A stretch of DNA of 64,000 nucleotides from Paraburkholderia graminis C4D1M (lineage in GTDB: Bacteria > Pseudomonadota > Gammaproteobacteria > Burkholderiales > Burkholderiaceae), in assembly GCF_000172415.1 (NCBI RefSeq), contig NZ_ABLD01000002.1, positions 434,001 through 498,000 of the forward strand. The letters run 5' to 3'. Made by a program: the position numbers and the translations under genes. Each line of letters begins with the position of its first letter. Positions within the stretch are counted from its first letter, which is position 1. Below the pieces are notes generated by a model that was not told the DNA's origin, searched no databases, and saw nothing but the letters and a program-made list of their open reading frames with translations. Shown one piece after another: positions 55,315 through 64,000 of the stretch.

Positions 55315-57525
55315 TCAATCGGCGCGCAGCACGATCGTCGCCAGCGGCGGCAAGGTCAGTGAAGCCGAATGCGGCCAGCCGTGGCTCGAGATCGCCTCGG
55401 TGTGAATCACGCCGCCGTTGCCCATGTTCGAGCCGCCGTACACGCCTGCATCCGTGTTCAACACTTCCGACCAGCGCCCTTCGCGCGGCAGGCCGATGCG
55501 ATAGCCGACGCGCGGCACCGGCGTCATGTTGCAGGCCACGACGAGTTCGCGGCCCGCGCCGTCGGTGCGTCGATACGCGAACACGCTGTTGGCGCTGTCG
55601 TCGCCGATCAGCCACCCAAAGCCGCCTGGCTCGCTGTCGAGCAGATGCAGCGCCGGCTCGTCGTGATACAGGCGATTCAGGTCGCGCACCAGCAACTGCA
55701 CGCCGTGATGATGCGCGTCGTCGAGCAGATGCCAGTGCGGCGACGCGTCGTGATTGAACTCGGCGATCTGACCGAATTCGCCGCCCATGAAGAGCAGCTT
55801 CTTGCCCGGATGCGTCCACATGAAGCCGAAATACGCGCGCAGATTGGCGAACTTCTGCCATGTATCGCCTGGCATCTTGCCGAGCAGCGAGCCTTTGCCG
55901 TGCACCACTTCATCGTGTGAAAGCGGCAGCACGAAGCGCTCCGAATACGCGTACACCATGCCGAACGTCATGTTGTGGTGATGGTATTGGCGATACACCG
56001 GATCTTCGTGCATGTAGTGCAGCGTGTCGTGCATCCAGCCCATGTTCCACTTGAAATGGAAGCCGAGGCCGCCGTCTTCGACGCGCGCCGTCACGCCCGG
56101 CCATGCCGTCGATTCCTCGGCGATGGTGATCGCGCCAGGCACGCCGGGCACATAACCGACTTCATGATTCAAACGCTTGAGGAACGCAATCGACTCGAGA
56201 TTCTCGCGTCCGCCATAGATGTTCGGCACCCACTCGCCGGCCGCGCGCGAGTAATCGCGATACAGCATCGACGCGACCGCATCCACGCGCAGGCCGTCGA
56301 CGTGATAGCGCTTCAGCCACGCGAGACCGGAGGCGACGAGGAACGCGCTCACCTCGTTGCGGCCGAGGTTGTAGATCATCGTGTTCCAGTCCTGGTGGTA
56401 GCCTTCGCGCGGATCGGCATGCTCGTAAAGCGGCGTGCCGTCGAACTCGATGAGACCGTGCGCGTCGTTTGGAAAGTGCGCGGGCACCCAGTCGAGAATC
56501 ACGCCGAGCCCGGCTTCGTGCGCCTTGTTGACGAACGCGGCGAACTGCTCCGGCTTGCCGAAGCGCGCGGACGGCGCGAACTGCCCGAGCGGCTGATAGC
56601 CCCACGATCCGCCGAACGGATGCTCGGCGACCGGCAGAAATTCGACGTGCGTGAAGCCCATCGTCTTCACATACGGAATCAGGCGCTCGGCGAGCTCTTC
56701 CCAATTGAGACCGCGCTGACCTTCTTCGGCGACGCGCAGCCACGACTCCGCATGCACCTCGTAGATCGAGATCGGCGAACGCGGCGTCTGCTTCGCGCCG
56801 CGCGACTGAATCCACTCGTGATCGGTCCACGGAAACTGCTCGATCTCGTCGACATGCGCGACCACCGACGCCGTGCCTGGCGGCTTCTCGCTTTGCATCG
56901 CGCAAGGGTCGGCCTTCAACGGCAGCGGATGACCATCGCGCGAGAGCAACTCGTATTTGTAGCGCGTGCCCGGCCCGACGCGCGGCACGAACAGTTCCCA
57001 CACGCCCGCCTGATGACGCAGACGCATCGGATGACGACGGCCGTCCCACGCATTGAAGTCGCCGACCACGGAGACGCGCCGCGCATTCGGCGCCCACACG
57101 GCGAAGCGCACGCCGGGCACGCCGTCGATTTCCATCGGACGCGAGCCGAGGCATTCGAGCACCGCATACGGATCGCCGCCCGCGAGACGGCCGAGCGGTT
57201 CATCGCCGAGAACTGGGCCGTACGAGTAGGTATCCTCGATTTCCTGCACGACGCCATGCCAGTCGATGCGCAAGCGATACGGCGCCGCCGAACTCACGCG
57301 GCCCGCGAACAGGCCAGGACGCAACTGCTGAAGCTCGCCGAGCAGCGCGCCGTCGGCGCGCGAAATCACGCTGACGTGCGCGGCATTCGGCAACAGCGCG
57401 CGCACCACGGGACCGCCGTCGGTGTGATGCGGCCCGAGCTGCGAGAAAGGATCGGGATGGCGCGCCTCGACGAGCGCGTCGATGTCGAGCGGCTGGAGGC
57501 CTGCGGCCGGATCGTGTTCACTCAT
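55315..57525 (-). CDS. glgB: 1,4-alpha-glucan branching enzyme
   Basis: GlgB introduces alpha-1,6 branches into linear glucan. The 736-residue protein has the two N-terminal beta domains ([13 protein letters not shown]48 [25 protein letters not shown]). Then come [29 protein letters not shown], the nucleophile Asp in [17 protein letters not shown], Glu in [13 protein letters not shown] and [18 protein letters not shown] 57525 (MSEHDPAAG) is chosen because it overlaps the treS stop by eight bases; an upstream in-frame start at 57690 would add a 55-residue Arg/Pro-rich tail within treS. It branches the glucan built by GlgE. Confidence 0.96.
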   Translation of the reverse strand: MSEHDPAAGLQPLDIDALVEARHPDPFSQLGPHHTDGGPVVRALLPNAAHVSVISRADGALLGELQQLRPGLFAGRVSSAAPYRLRIDWHGVVQEIEDTYSYGPVLGDEPLGRLAGGDPYAVLECLGSRPMEIDGVPGVRFAVWAPNARRVSVVGDFNAWDGRRHPMRLRHQAGVWELFVPRVGPGTRYKYELLSRDGHPLPLKADPCAMQSEKPPGTASVVAHVDEIEQFPWTDHEWIQSRGAKQTPRSPISIYEVHAESWLRVAEEGQRGLNWEELAERLIPYVKTMGFTHVEFLPVAEHPFGGSWGYQPLGQFAPSARFGKPEQFAAFVNKAHEAGLGVILDWVPAHFPNDAHGLIEFDGTPLYEHADPREGYHQDWNTMIYNLGRNEVSAFLVASGLAWLKRYHVDGLRVDAVASMLYRDYSRAAGEWVPNIYGGRENLESIAFLKRLNHEVGYVPGVPGAITIAEESTAWPGVTARVEDGGLGFHFKWNMGWMHDTLHYMHEDPVYRQYHHHNMTFGMVYAYSERFVLPLSHDEVVHGKGSLLGKMPGDTWQKFANLRAYFGFMWTHPGKKLLFMGGEFGQIAEFNHDASPHWHLLDDAHHHGVQLLVRDLNRLYHDEPALHLLDSEPGGFGWLIGDDSANSVFAYRRTDGAGRELVVACNMTPVPRVGYRIGLPREGRWSEVLNTDAGVYGGSNMGNGGVIHTEAISSHGWPHSASLTLPPLATIVLRAD

Positions 57526-60500
57526 GATCGCCCTCGGCCGGATGAGGCGGTGTGGCGGCGTCTGGCGCCTGGGTTGAGGAATCGTGCGGCGCGCCGGTGT
57601 CGCCGAGCAGCCGGCTCGCGAGCGCCGCAAGGCCTCGCACCGGCAAGCTGAGCCACGTCGGACGGTTGGCCGCTTCGTAGCGGATTTCATACGCGGCCTT
57701 CTCGATCAGGAACAGATCGAGCAGCGCCTGCTCCGCCTCGGGCGCGACGAGCGGCGTCGGCGCTTCGGCGGTGGCCGCGCGGTATTCCTTCAGGAAGACG
57801 TTGGTGGCTTCCGCGCGGAAACGGTCGAACAGCGCGCGCTTGCGGTCCGCGGTCTGTTGCGGCGCGGCTTCCGTCGTGGACTGCGCCGCGGCGCTCGCAT
57901 ACGACAGCGAACGCATCAGGCCGGCCACATCGCGCAGCGGGCTCGACTTCTGCCGACGCTCTTCGAGCGAACGCGCGGGCTCGCCTTCGAAGTCGATCAG
58001 ATACGCGTCGCCCTGCGCGACCAGCACCTGGCCCAGGTGGAAGTCGCCGTGAATGCGAATGCGCAGCGCCTGCGTGTCCGGCGCGATGAGCTTGTCGACA
58101 GCTTCGACGAGCGCCGCGCGCCGGTCGATCAGACTTTGCGCGAGCGCCTTCGTGTCCGCATCGAGCAACTGGTCGATGCGCGGCGCGAGCAGATCGAGCG
58201 CGCTCGCGAGCATCGACTGCGTGCCGTCGACCCACGCCTTGACCTGCTCGGCGCTCGTCGGTTCGGGGGCGAACGCGGGGTCGTCGGTCGGCGAAGCGAG
58301 CGCGACGTGCAACTCGCCAAGCCGTCTGCCGATGATGCCGGCCAACGCCGCGTAGCCTTCGAGCAGAATCGCCTCGTTGCCGCGATCGGGCGCAGACGAC
58401 GCTTCCGTATCGATCGTGATCGCGAGTTCGTCGACGGAGCGGCGCAGATAATCGAGCGACCAGTTCCACGCATCGCCCTGGTTGTCGACGAAGCCTTGCA
58501 CGATCGCGAGCGTATGCGGCACGCCCTCGGGGTCGACGCGCACCACTTCGCCAAAGAGCGGCGCCGTGTTCGCATAGCCGAGTTGCGTCAGATAGCGGCT
58601 GATTTCCGCTTCCGGATGAATGCCGCTCACGAGACGCCGCACGAGCTTGAGCACCGCGGCGTCGGCAATGATCAGCGAGCTGTTGCTTTGCTCGGCAGCC
58701 AGCCAGCGGATTTCGGGGCGTTCGCCGAGATTGTCGAGTTCCGCGAAACGGTCGGTTGGAATGAACCTGATCTCGCTCTTTTGCACGGTCGGCACGACCG
58801 CGCGTTCGCGCAATTTGCGCAGCACGCCGTGCGCGAAGATCGGCAGCGCGAACGCGTCGGTGAGATGCCCGACGTTGCGGCCGCGCCGTACGCGCGCCAA
58901 CGCAAGCTGGAGAAAGAGCGGCGTCGTCGTCTCGCCGCCCCACGTGATCGCGATCGGCACCACGTAGCGTTCCGTGTGCTTGCCGACGTCCGCTTCGATT
59001 TCGGTGAACGCGAAGCCGCCGTTCGGGATCGTGGTCAACGCGGCGAGCCGCACCGCATGCATCTTTTGATCCTTCGATGCAAACCAGCGGCGCCGGCTCA
59101 ACCACGAAGGCAGCACTTCCGATTCGAGCAGCCGCACGTTTTCAGGCGTCGGGCCGGCCTGGCCTTCGCGGATCACGATGGTCACGAATTCCGGCAACGG
59201 CTCGGGATGCGCCTGCGCCCACGTCGGACGCTGACCGCCTTCACACAGCAGGAACCACAGGAAGCCATACGGCGGGAAGGTCAGCAGATAAGTCAATTGG
59301 CCGATCGCGGGGAACACGGAATCGGCGGTCATTTCAATCGGCACCGCGCCGTTGAATTCCGACAGATCGAGTTCCACCGCTTGCGGCGCACGCGACAGAT
59401 TCGCGACGCAAAGAATCGGCGGCTCGCCGGGCAATTCGCGCAGATACGCGAGAATCTTGCGGTTCTCCGGCTTCAGGAAACGGATCGTGCCGCGCCCGAA
59501 CGTCTGTTTCGCGCGACGCGTGGCGAGCATGCGCCGCGTCCAGTTGAGCAGCGAATGCGGATCGCGGCTTTGCGCTTCGACGTTCACCGCGTCAAAGCCG
59601 TAGAGCGAGCCCATCACCGGCGGCAGCACGAGTTGCTCGGGATCGGCGCGCGAGAAACCGCCGTTGCGATCCGACGACCATTGCATCGGCGTGCGCACGC
59701 CGTCGCGATCGCCGAGGTGAATGTTGTCGCCCATGCCGAGCTCGTCGCCGTAATAGATCACGGGCGTGCCGGGCATCGACAGCAGCAGCGAATTGATCAG
59801 CTCGATGCGGCGGCGGTCGCGCTCCATCAGCGGCGCGAGACGGCGGCGAATGCCGAGATTCAGGCGCGCGCGGCGATCGCTTGCGTAGGTGTTCCACAAG
59901 TAGTCGCGCTCGGAATCCGTGACCATTTCGAGCGTGAGCTCGTCGTGATTGCGCAGGAAAATCGCCCATTGGTTCGACGGCGCGAGGTCCGGCGTTTGCC
60001 GCATGATGTCGGTGATCGGAAAGCGGTCCTCGCTCGCAATCGACATGTAGATGCGCGGCATCAGCGGGAAGTGGAAGGCCATGTGGCATTCGTCTTCGTC
60101 GCCGAAATATTCCTTCACGTCTTCCGGCCACTGGTTGGCTTCGGCAAGCAACATGCGGTTCGGATACTCGGCATCGATGGTCGCGCGAATCTTCTTCAGC
60201 ACTTCGTGCGTTTCGGGCAGGTTCTCGTTGTTCGTGCCTTCGCGTTCGACGAGATACGGCACCGCGTCCAGACGCAGCCCGTCGATGCCCATATCGAGCC
60301 AGAAGCGCATGATCTGCAACACCTCGCGCAGCACCGCGGGATTGTCGAAGTTCAGATCGGGCTGATGCGAGTAAAAGCGATGCCAGTAGTACGCGCCCGC
60401 GACCGGATCGTGTGTCCAGTTCGAAGGCTCGGAGTCGATAAAGATAATGCGCGTTTCCTGATACTTCTGATCGGTATCGGACCACACATAGAAGTTGCGA

Positions 60501-60979
60501 TGATTCGAGCCTGGCTTCGCGCGGCGCGCGCGCTGAAACCACGGGTGCTGGTCCGACGTGTGGTTAATTACCAGTTCGGTAATCACGCGGATGCCGCGCG
60601 CGTGCGCTTCCTGAATGAAGCGCTTGACGTCGGAGAGCTGGCCGTAGTCCGGATGCACGTTGCGGTAATCGGCGATGTCGTAGCCGTCGTCGCGGCGCGG
60701 CGACGGATAGAACGGCAGCAGCCAGATCGCGTTCACACCGAGTTCGGCGATGTAGTCGAGCTTCGCGATCAGGCCGGGAAAATCGCCGACGCCGTCGTTA
60801 TTCGCATCGAAGAACGACTTGATGTGCACCTGATAAATGATCGCGTCCTTGTACCAGAGCGGATCGTCGCTGAGCGCTGCCGGCTTGCCGCGGCGACGCG
60901 TGCGCGCGTTGGTTGCGCTGGCGGTCGCCGTGCTCGCATGGGCTTGCGACGCGGCCTGAGAGGGATCGTCACGCTTCAT
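57518..60979 (-). CDS. treS: Trehalose synthase-maltokinase fusion
   Basis: This is a bifunctional 1153-residue protein. Residues about 35-590 are TreS, the GH13 trehalose-maltose isomerase ([20 protein letters not shown], nucleophile Asp in [10 protein letters not shown], Glu in [17 protein letters not shown]). Residues about 600-1115 are a maltokinase (Pep2/Mak) with [11 protein letters not shown] and [12 protein letters not shown] as the phosphotransferase catalytic and metal motifs. The product, maltose-1-phosphate, is the donor for GlgE. The N-terminal 35 residues are Ser/Ala/Arg-rich and not conserved. The start overlaps the glgE stop by four bases (ATGA). Confidence 0.97.
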   Translation of the reverse strand: MKRDDPSQAASQAHASTATASATNARTRRRGKPAALSDDPLWYKDAIIYQVHIKSFFDANNDGVGDFPGLIAKLDYIAELGVNAIWLLPFYPSPRRDDGYDIADYRNVHPDYGQLSDVKRFIQEAHARGIRVITELVINHTSDQHPWFQRARRAKPGSNHRNFYVWSDTDQKYQETRIIFIDSEPSNWTHDPVAGAYYWHRFYSHQPDLNFDNPAVLREVLQIMRFWLDMGIDGLRLDAVPYLVEREGTNNENLPETHEVLKKIRATIDAEYPNRMLLAEANQWPEDVKEYFGDEDECHMAFHFPLMPRIYMSIASEDRFPITDIMRQTPDLAPSNQWAIFLRNHDELTLEMVTDSERDYLWNTYASDRRARLNLGIRRRLAPLMERDRRRIELINSLLLSMPGTPVIYYGDELGMGDNIHLGDRDGVRTPMQWSSDRNGGFSRADPEQLVLPPVMGSLYGFDAVNVEAQSRDPHSLLNWTRRMLATRRAKQTFGRGTIRFLKPENRKILAYLRELPGEPPILCVANLSRAPQAVELDLSEFNGAVPIEMTADSVFPAIGQLTYLLTFPPYGFLWFLLCEGGQRPTWAQAHPEPLPEFVTIVIREGQAGPTPENVRLLESEVLPSWLSRRRWFASKDQKMHAVRLAALTTIPNGGFAFTEIEADVGKHTERYVVPIAITWGGETTTPLFLQLALARVRRGRNVGHLTDAFALPIFAHGVLRKLRERAVVPTVQKSEIRFIPTDRFAELDNLGERPEIRWLAAEQSNSSLIIADAAVLKLVRRLVSGIHPEAEISRYLTQLGYANTAPLFGEVVRVDPEGVPHTLAIVQGFVDNQGDAWNWSLDYLRRSVDELAITIDTEASSAPDRGNEAILLEGYAALAGIIGRRLGELHVALASPTDDPAFAPEPTSAEQVKAWVDGTQSMLASALDLLAPRIDQLLDADTKALAQSLIDRRAALVEAVDKLIAPDTQALRIRIHGDFHLGQVLVAQGDAYLIDFEGEPARSLEERRQKSSPLRDVAGLMRSLSYASAAAQSTTEAAPQQTADRKRALFDRFRAEATNVFLKEYRAATAEAPTPLVAPEAEQALLDLFLIEKAAYEIRYEAANRPTWLSLPVRGLAALASRLLGDTGAPHDSSTQAPDAATPPHPAEGDHE

Positions 60980-63900
60980 ATCGCACCTTCCGTCGGGGTA
61001 GGGTTGCCGGCGTTTGCGTGAAAGGCGCCAGGCGGGGCACTGCTCGAATCGCTGTCGGCTTCATCGGGACGTTCGGCGGGCAGGCCGCCGAGCGGCGCGA
61101 TGCGCCAGATCGAAAAAGGCTGACCCGTGCCGAGCCGCACATGCTGCCAGCGGCCATGCCATTCGAAACGGGCGCCCGTCATCTGGTCGGTCACTTCAAG
61201 CGGGCCGTGGTCATGCAGATTCCATTTCTGGAAGGTCTCCCACGACAGCTCGATGTCCGCGCCCTGTTCGTTGAACGGATCGAGATTGATCGCGACCAGG
61301 ATCACGTTATCGCGCGCTTCGGTCGCCTTTTCGAAGAACAGAATGTTGTCGTTGTGCGCGGGCAGGAACGTGAGACCGAGATGCGTTTGCAGCGCGGGAT
61401 TCGCGCGGCGAATCCGGTTCAGCGTGGTGATCTCGGCCATGATGTTGCCGGGCCGGTTCCAGTCCCACGCGCGCAACTGGTACTTCTCGGAGTTGAGATA
61501 TTCCTCGCTGTTCGGCAACGCCGCCGCCTCGCACAGTTCGAAGCCGCTATACACGCCCCACAATCCGGCGAGCGTCGACGCGAGCGCCGCGCGAATCAGA
61601 AAGCCGGTGCGTCCCTGCGATTGCAGATGACGCGGGTTGATGTCCGGCGTATTCACAAAGAAGTTCGGCCGATAGAAATCGCGCGCGCCGGTTTGCGTGA
61701 GCTCCGTCAGATACTCGATGAAATCGCGCTTCGACTCGCGCCACGTGAAGTACGTGTACGACTGCGAGAAGCCGATCTTGCCGAGCCGGTTCATCATGCG
61801 CGGCCGCGTGAATGCCTCGGCGAGGAAGATCGTGTCGGGATAGCGCGAACGCACGTCGTTGATCATCCACTCCCAGAACGGCAACGGCTTCGTGTGCGGA
61901 TTGTCCACGCGGAAAATATGCACGCCCGCTTCGATCCAGAACAGGATCACGTCGCGCAATGCGAGCCACAAGTCGGGCTTAGCGTCGTGTGCATAGAAGT
62001 CGGGATTGACGATGTCCTGATACTTCTTCGGCGGATTTTCCGCGTAACGCAGCGTGCCGTCGGGACGCCACGCGAACCATGTCGGATGCTCCTTCAGCCA
62101 CGGATGATCCGGCGAGCACTGAATCGCGAAATCCAGCGCGATTTCGAGTCCGTGCGCGTGCGCGGCCGCGAGCATCGCCTTGAAGTCGTCGAGCGTGCCG
62201 AGCTGCGGATGCACGGCGGTATGGCCGCCTTCCGCGGCGCCGATTGCATACGGACTGCCCACGTCGCCCGGCTGCGCGTTCAGCGTGTTGTTGCGGCCCT
62301 TGCGATTGGTCACGCCGATTGGATGAATCGGCGGAAAGTACAGCACGTCGAAGCCCATGTCGCGAATGCGCGGCAGTTTCCTCGTGACATCGGAGAAGGT
62401 GCCGTGGCGCGCTTCGTCGTCGCTCATCGAACGAGGGAAGATCTCGTACCAGCTTGCAAAGCGCGCGGCCGTGCGTTCGGCGTCGATCTTGTAGGTCACC
62501 GGATCGCGGCTCAGGAACGGGCGATGCCGCGCGGCGGTCATCGCCTTCGCGGTGGCCGGATCGAGCAGCAGCTTGAGCTTCGTCTCGTCGTCGGCCTTCG
62601 TGAAGTCCTTGACGATGTGTTCGAGCGGTTGCCTGTCCGCGCCTTCGGCCGTTTCGACTTCGGCGAGCACGAGCGCGAACAGATGCGCGGCTTCGTCGAG
62701 TTCGGTTTCGACCGTTTGCCCCGCCTTCAATTTCTTCTCGACATGTTCGACGAGCGAAGCGAAGTCGTCGCGCCACGCAATCACCGTGAATTCATGACGG
62801 CCCATGCGTTCGAGCGGAATGCGCGCCTTCCAGATGTCGAGGCCGGCGGGTTGCGCCGGAGTCATCAGCACTTCGTGCCATGTGTTTTCGTCGGCGGCGC
62901 GCCACAGCACCGCGGCGGCGATCTTGTCGTGGCCTTCGGCGAAAATCGCGGCGCTGATCTCGGCCCGCTCGCCGACGCTGCGCTTCGCGGGAAAGCGGCC
63001 GTTGTCGACGGAAGGCATCACGCTTTCGATTGCCACGCGCGGCGCGTTGAGTGCTTCGAGCACGGTCTTGCGGCCGCTGCGCTTGCTGTTCGCCTTGTCG
63101 ATGGGCGGCGCGAGGCAGATCGGTTTTTCCGTCACGGCCTGAAAGAGCCGCACGGCGCCGGGCGCGAGCGTGAACGGCGTTAATGTCGTGGGCGACGCGT
63201 GGCCCGGTGCATCGAGCGGAATGAAGCGCGTGAAATTGCCGGGTACGCCCGCGAGAAAGCGCGCCGGGTCCACGCGAACCGGCGCACCGAGTTCGGGATT
63301 GATCGCGATCAGGACCGCTTCCCCGGCATCGCGCACGTCGGGCCGATCCGCGCGCAGCAGCACGGCGGCGGGCGCGCCCGGTCCGCTCAACGGACGCAAC
63401 TCGCCGTTCGCGTGCAGCGCGCCGGCCGTGCGTGCGAGTTCGTTCGCGCGCGAGATCTGTTGCGAGAGGTCGAATCGTTTGGATTGGCAAGCGAGCGCGA
63501 ATTGCGACGCGTCGCCGCGCGTTTGCGACATCGGTTCGCTTACGCCGTATTCGAAGCCCATCGGCATCATCCAGCCAGCGCCGATTGACGCGGACGTGAA
63601 GAGCGCGCGCCGATAAGCCCGCTCGACGATGCCCGAATCGTGCGGATCGCTCAGTTCGGCGGCGAGCCGTGTACCGTAAGGCGCTTCCGGAAAAGCAATG
63701 GGCCCGCCGATGCGCGCGAGCGCCGCGTACTCGTCGGCCATCCAGCTTTCGCGATAGTCCCACCAGCGCAGCGACGAGAACACGCTGTCGAAGCCGGCGC
63801 CTTCGAGCGCGGGAAGGTCGCTGCGGGAGAGGCCGGGCGTCGCGGCGAGAAAGCGCACGTCGGGATGCGCGGCGCGCACCGCATCGCGCAACTGCCGCCA

Positions 63901-64000
63901 CACGTCGGCGGGCACGCGATGCGGCGAGTCGAAGCGAAAGCCGCCGATACCCGCATCGGCGAGCGCGAGCAACTGCTGCGTCCACCATGAGACGAGCGCG
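60976..64000 (-). CDS. glgE: Alpha-1,4-glucan:maltose-1-phosphate maltosyltransferase, N-terminus beyond the window
   Basis: GlgE extends alpha-1,4-glucan with maltosyl units from maltose-1-phosphate. The frame is open to the right edge, so the start is missing; 1008 codons are visible. The C-terminal 660 residues are GlgE proper: early-set domain VEHVEKKLKAGQ, YEIFPRSMSDDE, PPIHPIGVTNRKGRNN, the nucleophile Asp in FRVDNPHTKPLPFWEW and acid/base Glu in FLAEAFTRPRMM. Before this lies an extra amylase-like region (GIGGFRFDSPHRVPADVW near the edge) of over 300 residues, as in the long Burkholderia-type GlgE proteins. It heads the visible operon. Confidence 0.96.
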   Translation of the reverse strand, partial: ALVSWWTQQLLALADAGIGGFRFDSPHRVPADVWRQLRDAVRAAHPDVRFLAATPGLSRSDLPALEGAGFDSVFSSLRWWDYRESWMADEYAALARIGGPIAFPEAPYGTRLAAELSDPHDSGIVERAYRRALFTSASIGAGWMMPMGFEYGVSEPMSQTRGDASQFALACQSKRFDLSQQISRANELARTAGALHANGELRPLSGPGAPAAVLLRADRPDVRDAGEAVLIAINPELGAPVRVDPARFLAGVPGNFTRFIPLDAPGHASPTTLTPFTLAPGAVRLFQAVTEKPICLAPPIDKANSKRSGRKTVLEALNAPRVAIESVMPSVDNGRFPAKRSVGERAEISAAIFAEGHDKIAAAVLWRAADENTWHEVLMTPAQPAGLDIWKARIPLERMGRHEFTVIAWRDDFASLVEHVEKKLKAGQTVETELDEAAHLFALVLAEVETAEGADRQPLEHIVKDFTKADDETKLKLLLDPATAKAMTAARHRPFLSRDPVTYKIDAERTAARFASWYEIFPRSMSDDEARHGTFSDVTRKLPRIRDMGFDVLYFPPIHPIGVTNRKGRNNTLNAQPGDVGSPYAIGAAEGGHTAVHPQLGTLDDFKAMLAAAHAHGLEIALDFAIQCSPDHPWLKEHPTWFAWRPDGTLRYAENPPKKYQDIVNPDFYAHDAKPDLWLALRDVILFWIEAGVHIFRVDNPHTKPLPFWEWMINDVRSRYPDTIFLAEAFTRPRMMNRLGKIGFSQSYTYFTWRESKRDFIEYLTELTQTGARDFYRPNFFVNTPDINPRHLQSQGRTGFLIRAALASTLAGLWGVYSGFELCEAAALPNSEEYLNSEKYQLRAWDWNRPGNIMAEITTLNRIRRANPALQTHLGLTFLPAHNDNILFFEKATEARDNVILVAINLDPFNEQGADIELSWETFQKWNLHDHGPLEVTDQMTGARFEWHGRWQHVRLGTGQPFSIWRIAPLGGLPAERPDEADSDSSSAPPGAFHANAGNPTPTEGAI

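Noticed and set aside
55315..57690. A longer glgB starting at 57690
   Set aside because: The extra 55 residues are Arg/Pro-rich, lie wholly inside treS and match no GlgB N-terminus; the ATG at 57525 fits family and operon overlap.
57584..61021. A 1145-codon open frame on the plus strand opposite treS and glgE
   Set aside because: It mirrors the high-GC codon structure of treS; the translation is rich in Arg, Val and His with no recognisable domain. TreS and GlgE on the minus strand account for the sequence.

Overview
The window is GC-rich, densely coded chromosomal DNA from a Burkholderiaceae bacterium. Paraburkholderia or a close relative is most likely. Three things point there: the gene order leuCDB-asd-fimV-truA-trpF-trpB-methyltransferase-trpA-accD-folC-SPOR-cvpA-purF-metZ, a DUF3331 protein, and a long glgE-treS-glgB-glgX-treZ-malQ-treY operon. 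I saw no rRNA, tRNA, insertion sequence, prophage or CRISPR array.

Layout. (1) 1-5386: the distal part of a sugar or polyol import operon (DUF2291 protein, RbsA-type ATPase, RbsC-type permease, FGGY kinase, SDR dehydrogenase) closed by a terminator. (2) 5408-6132, minus strand: a type II lumazine synthase gene broken by a frameshift, under a well-formed FMN riboswitch. (3) 6414-13841: accessory genes, namely an MBL hydrolase, a secreted YbhB-like protein, a winged-helix/ATPase regulator divergent from a HEPN-like zinc-ribbon protein, an NDH-2-like flavoprotein and a cyclic-nucleotide-gated MscS channel. (4) 13983-22681: an apparent operon of hydrolase, acetoacetate decarboxylase, 3-hydroxybutyrate dehydrogenase, patatin, AhpD-like protein and DedA-rhodanese, followed by an ECF41 sigma factor; then a LysR regulator whose upstream region carries a sequence matching the ECF41 promoter, an Ohr/OsmC peroxidase and a DUF3331 protein. 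(5) 22892-42197: the biosynthetic block for leucine, aspartate-family amino acids, tryptophan, fatty acid, folate, purine and methionine. It carries a SAM-II-like riboswitch before metZ and a candidate Thr/Ile/Lys leader-peptide attenuator before asd. (6) 42275-45933: AraC regulator, FKBP, degenerate histidine-kinase-like protein and CorC-type membrane protein. (7) 45935-64000, minus strand: seven trehalose and alpha-glucan genes, with glgE running off the right edge.

How the genes fit together. The last operon encodes both a route from trehalose to glucan (TreS-maltokinase, GlgE, GlgB) and a route from glucan back to trehalose (GlgX, MalQ, TreY, TreZ). The central block supplies amino acids and cofactors and has several cis-regulatory RNAs. 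The ECF41 region looks like a redox or envelope stress module. Protein family calls rest on recognition of sequence motifs, not on database searches. The most novel candidate is the 42-codon ORF at 26494-26622: it has a -10 box placed for leaderless translation, 14 of its residues 25-41 are Thr, Ile or Lys, and two mutually exclusive hairpins follow it before asd.
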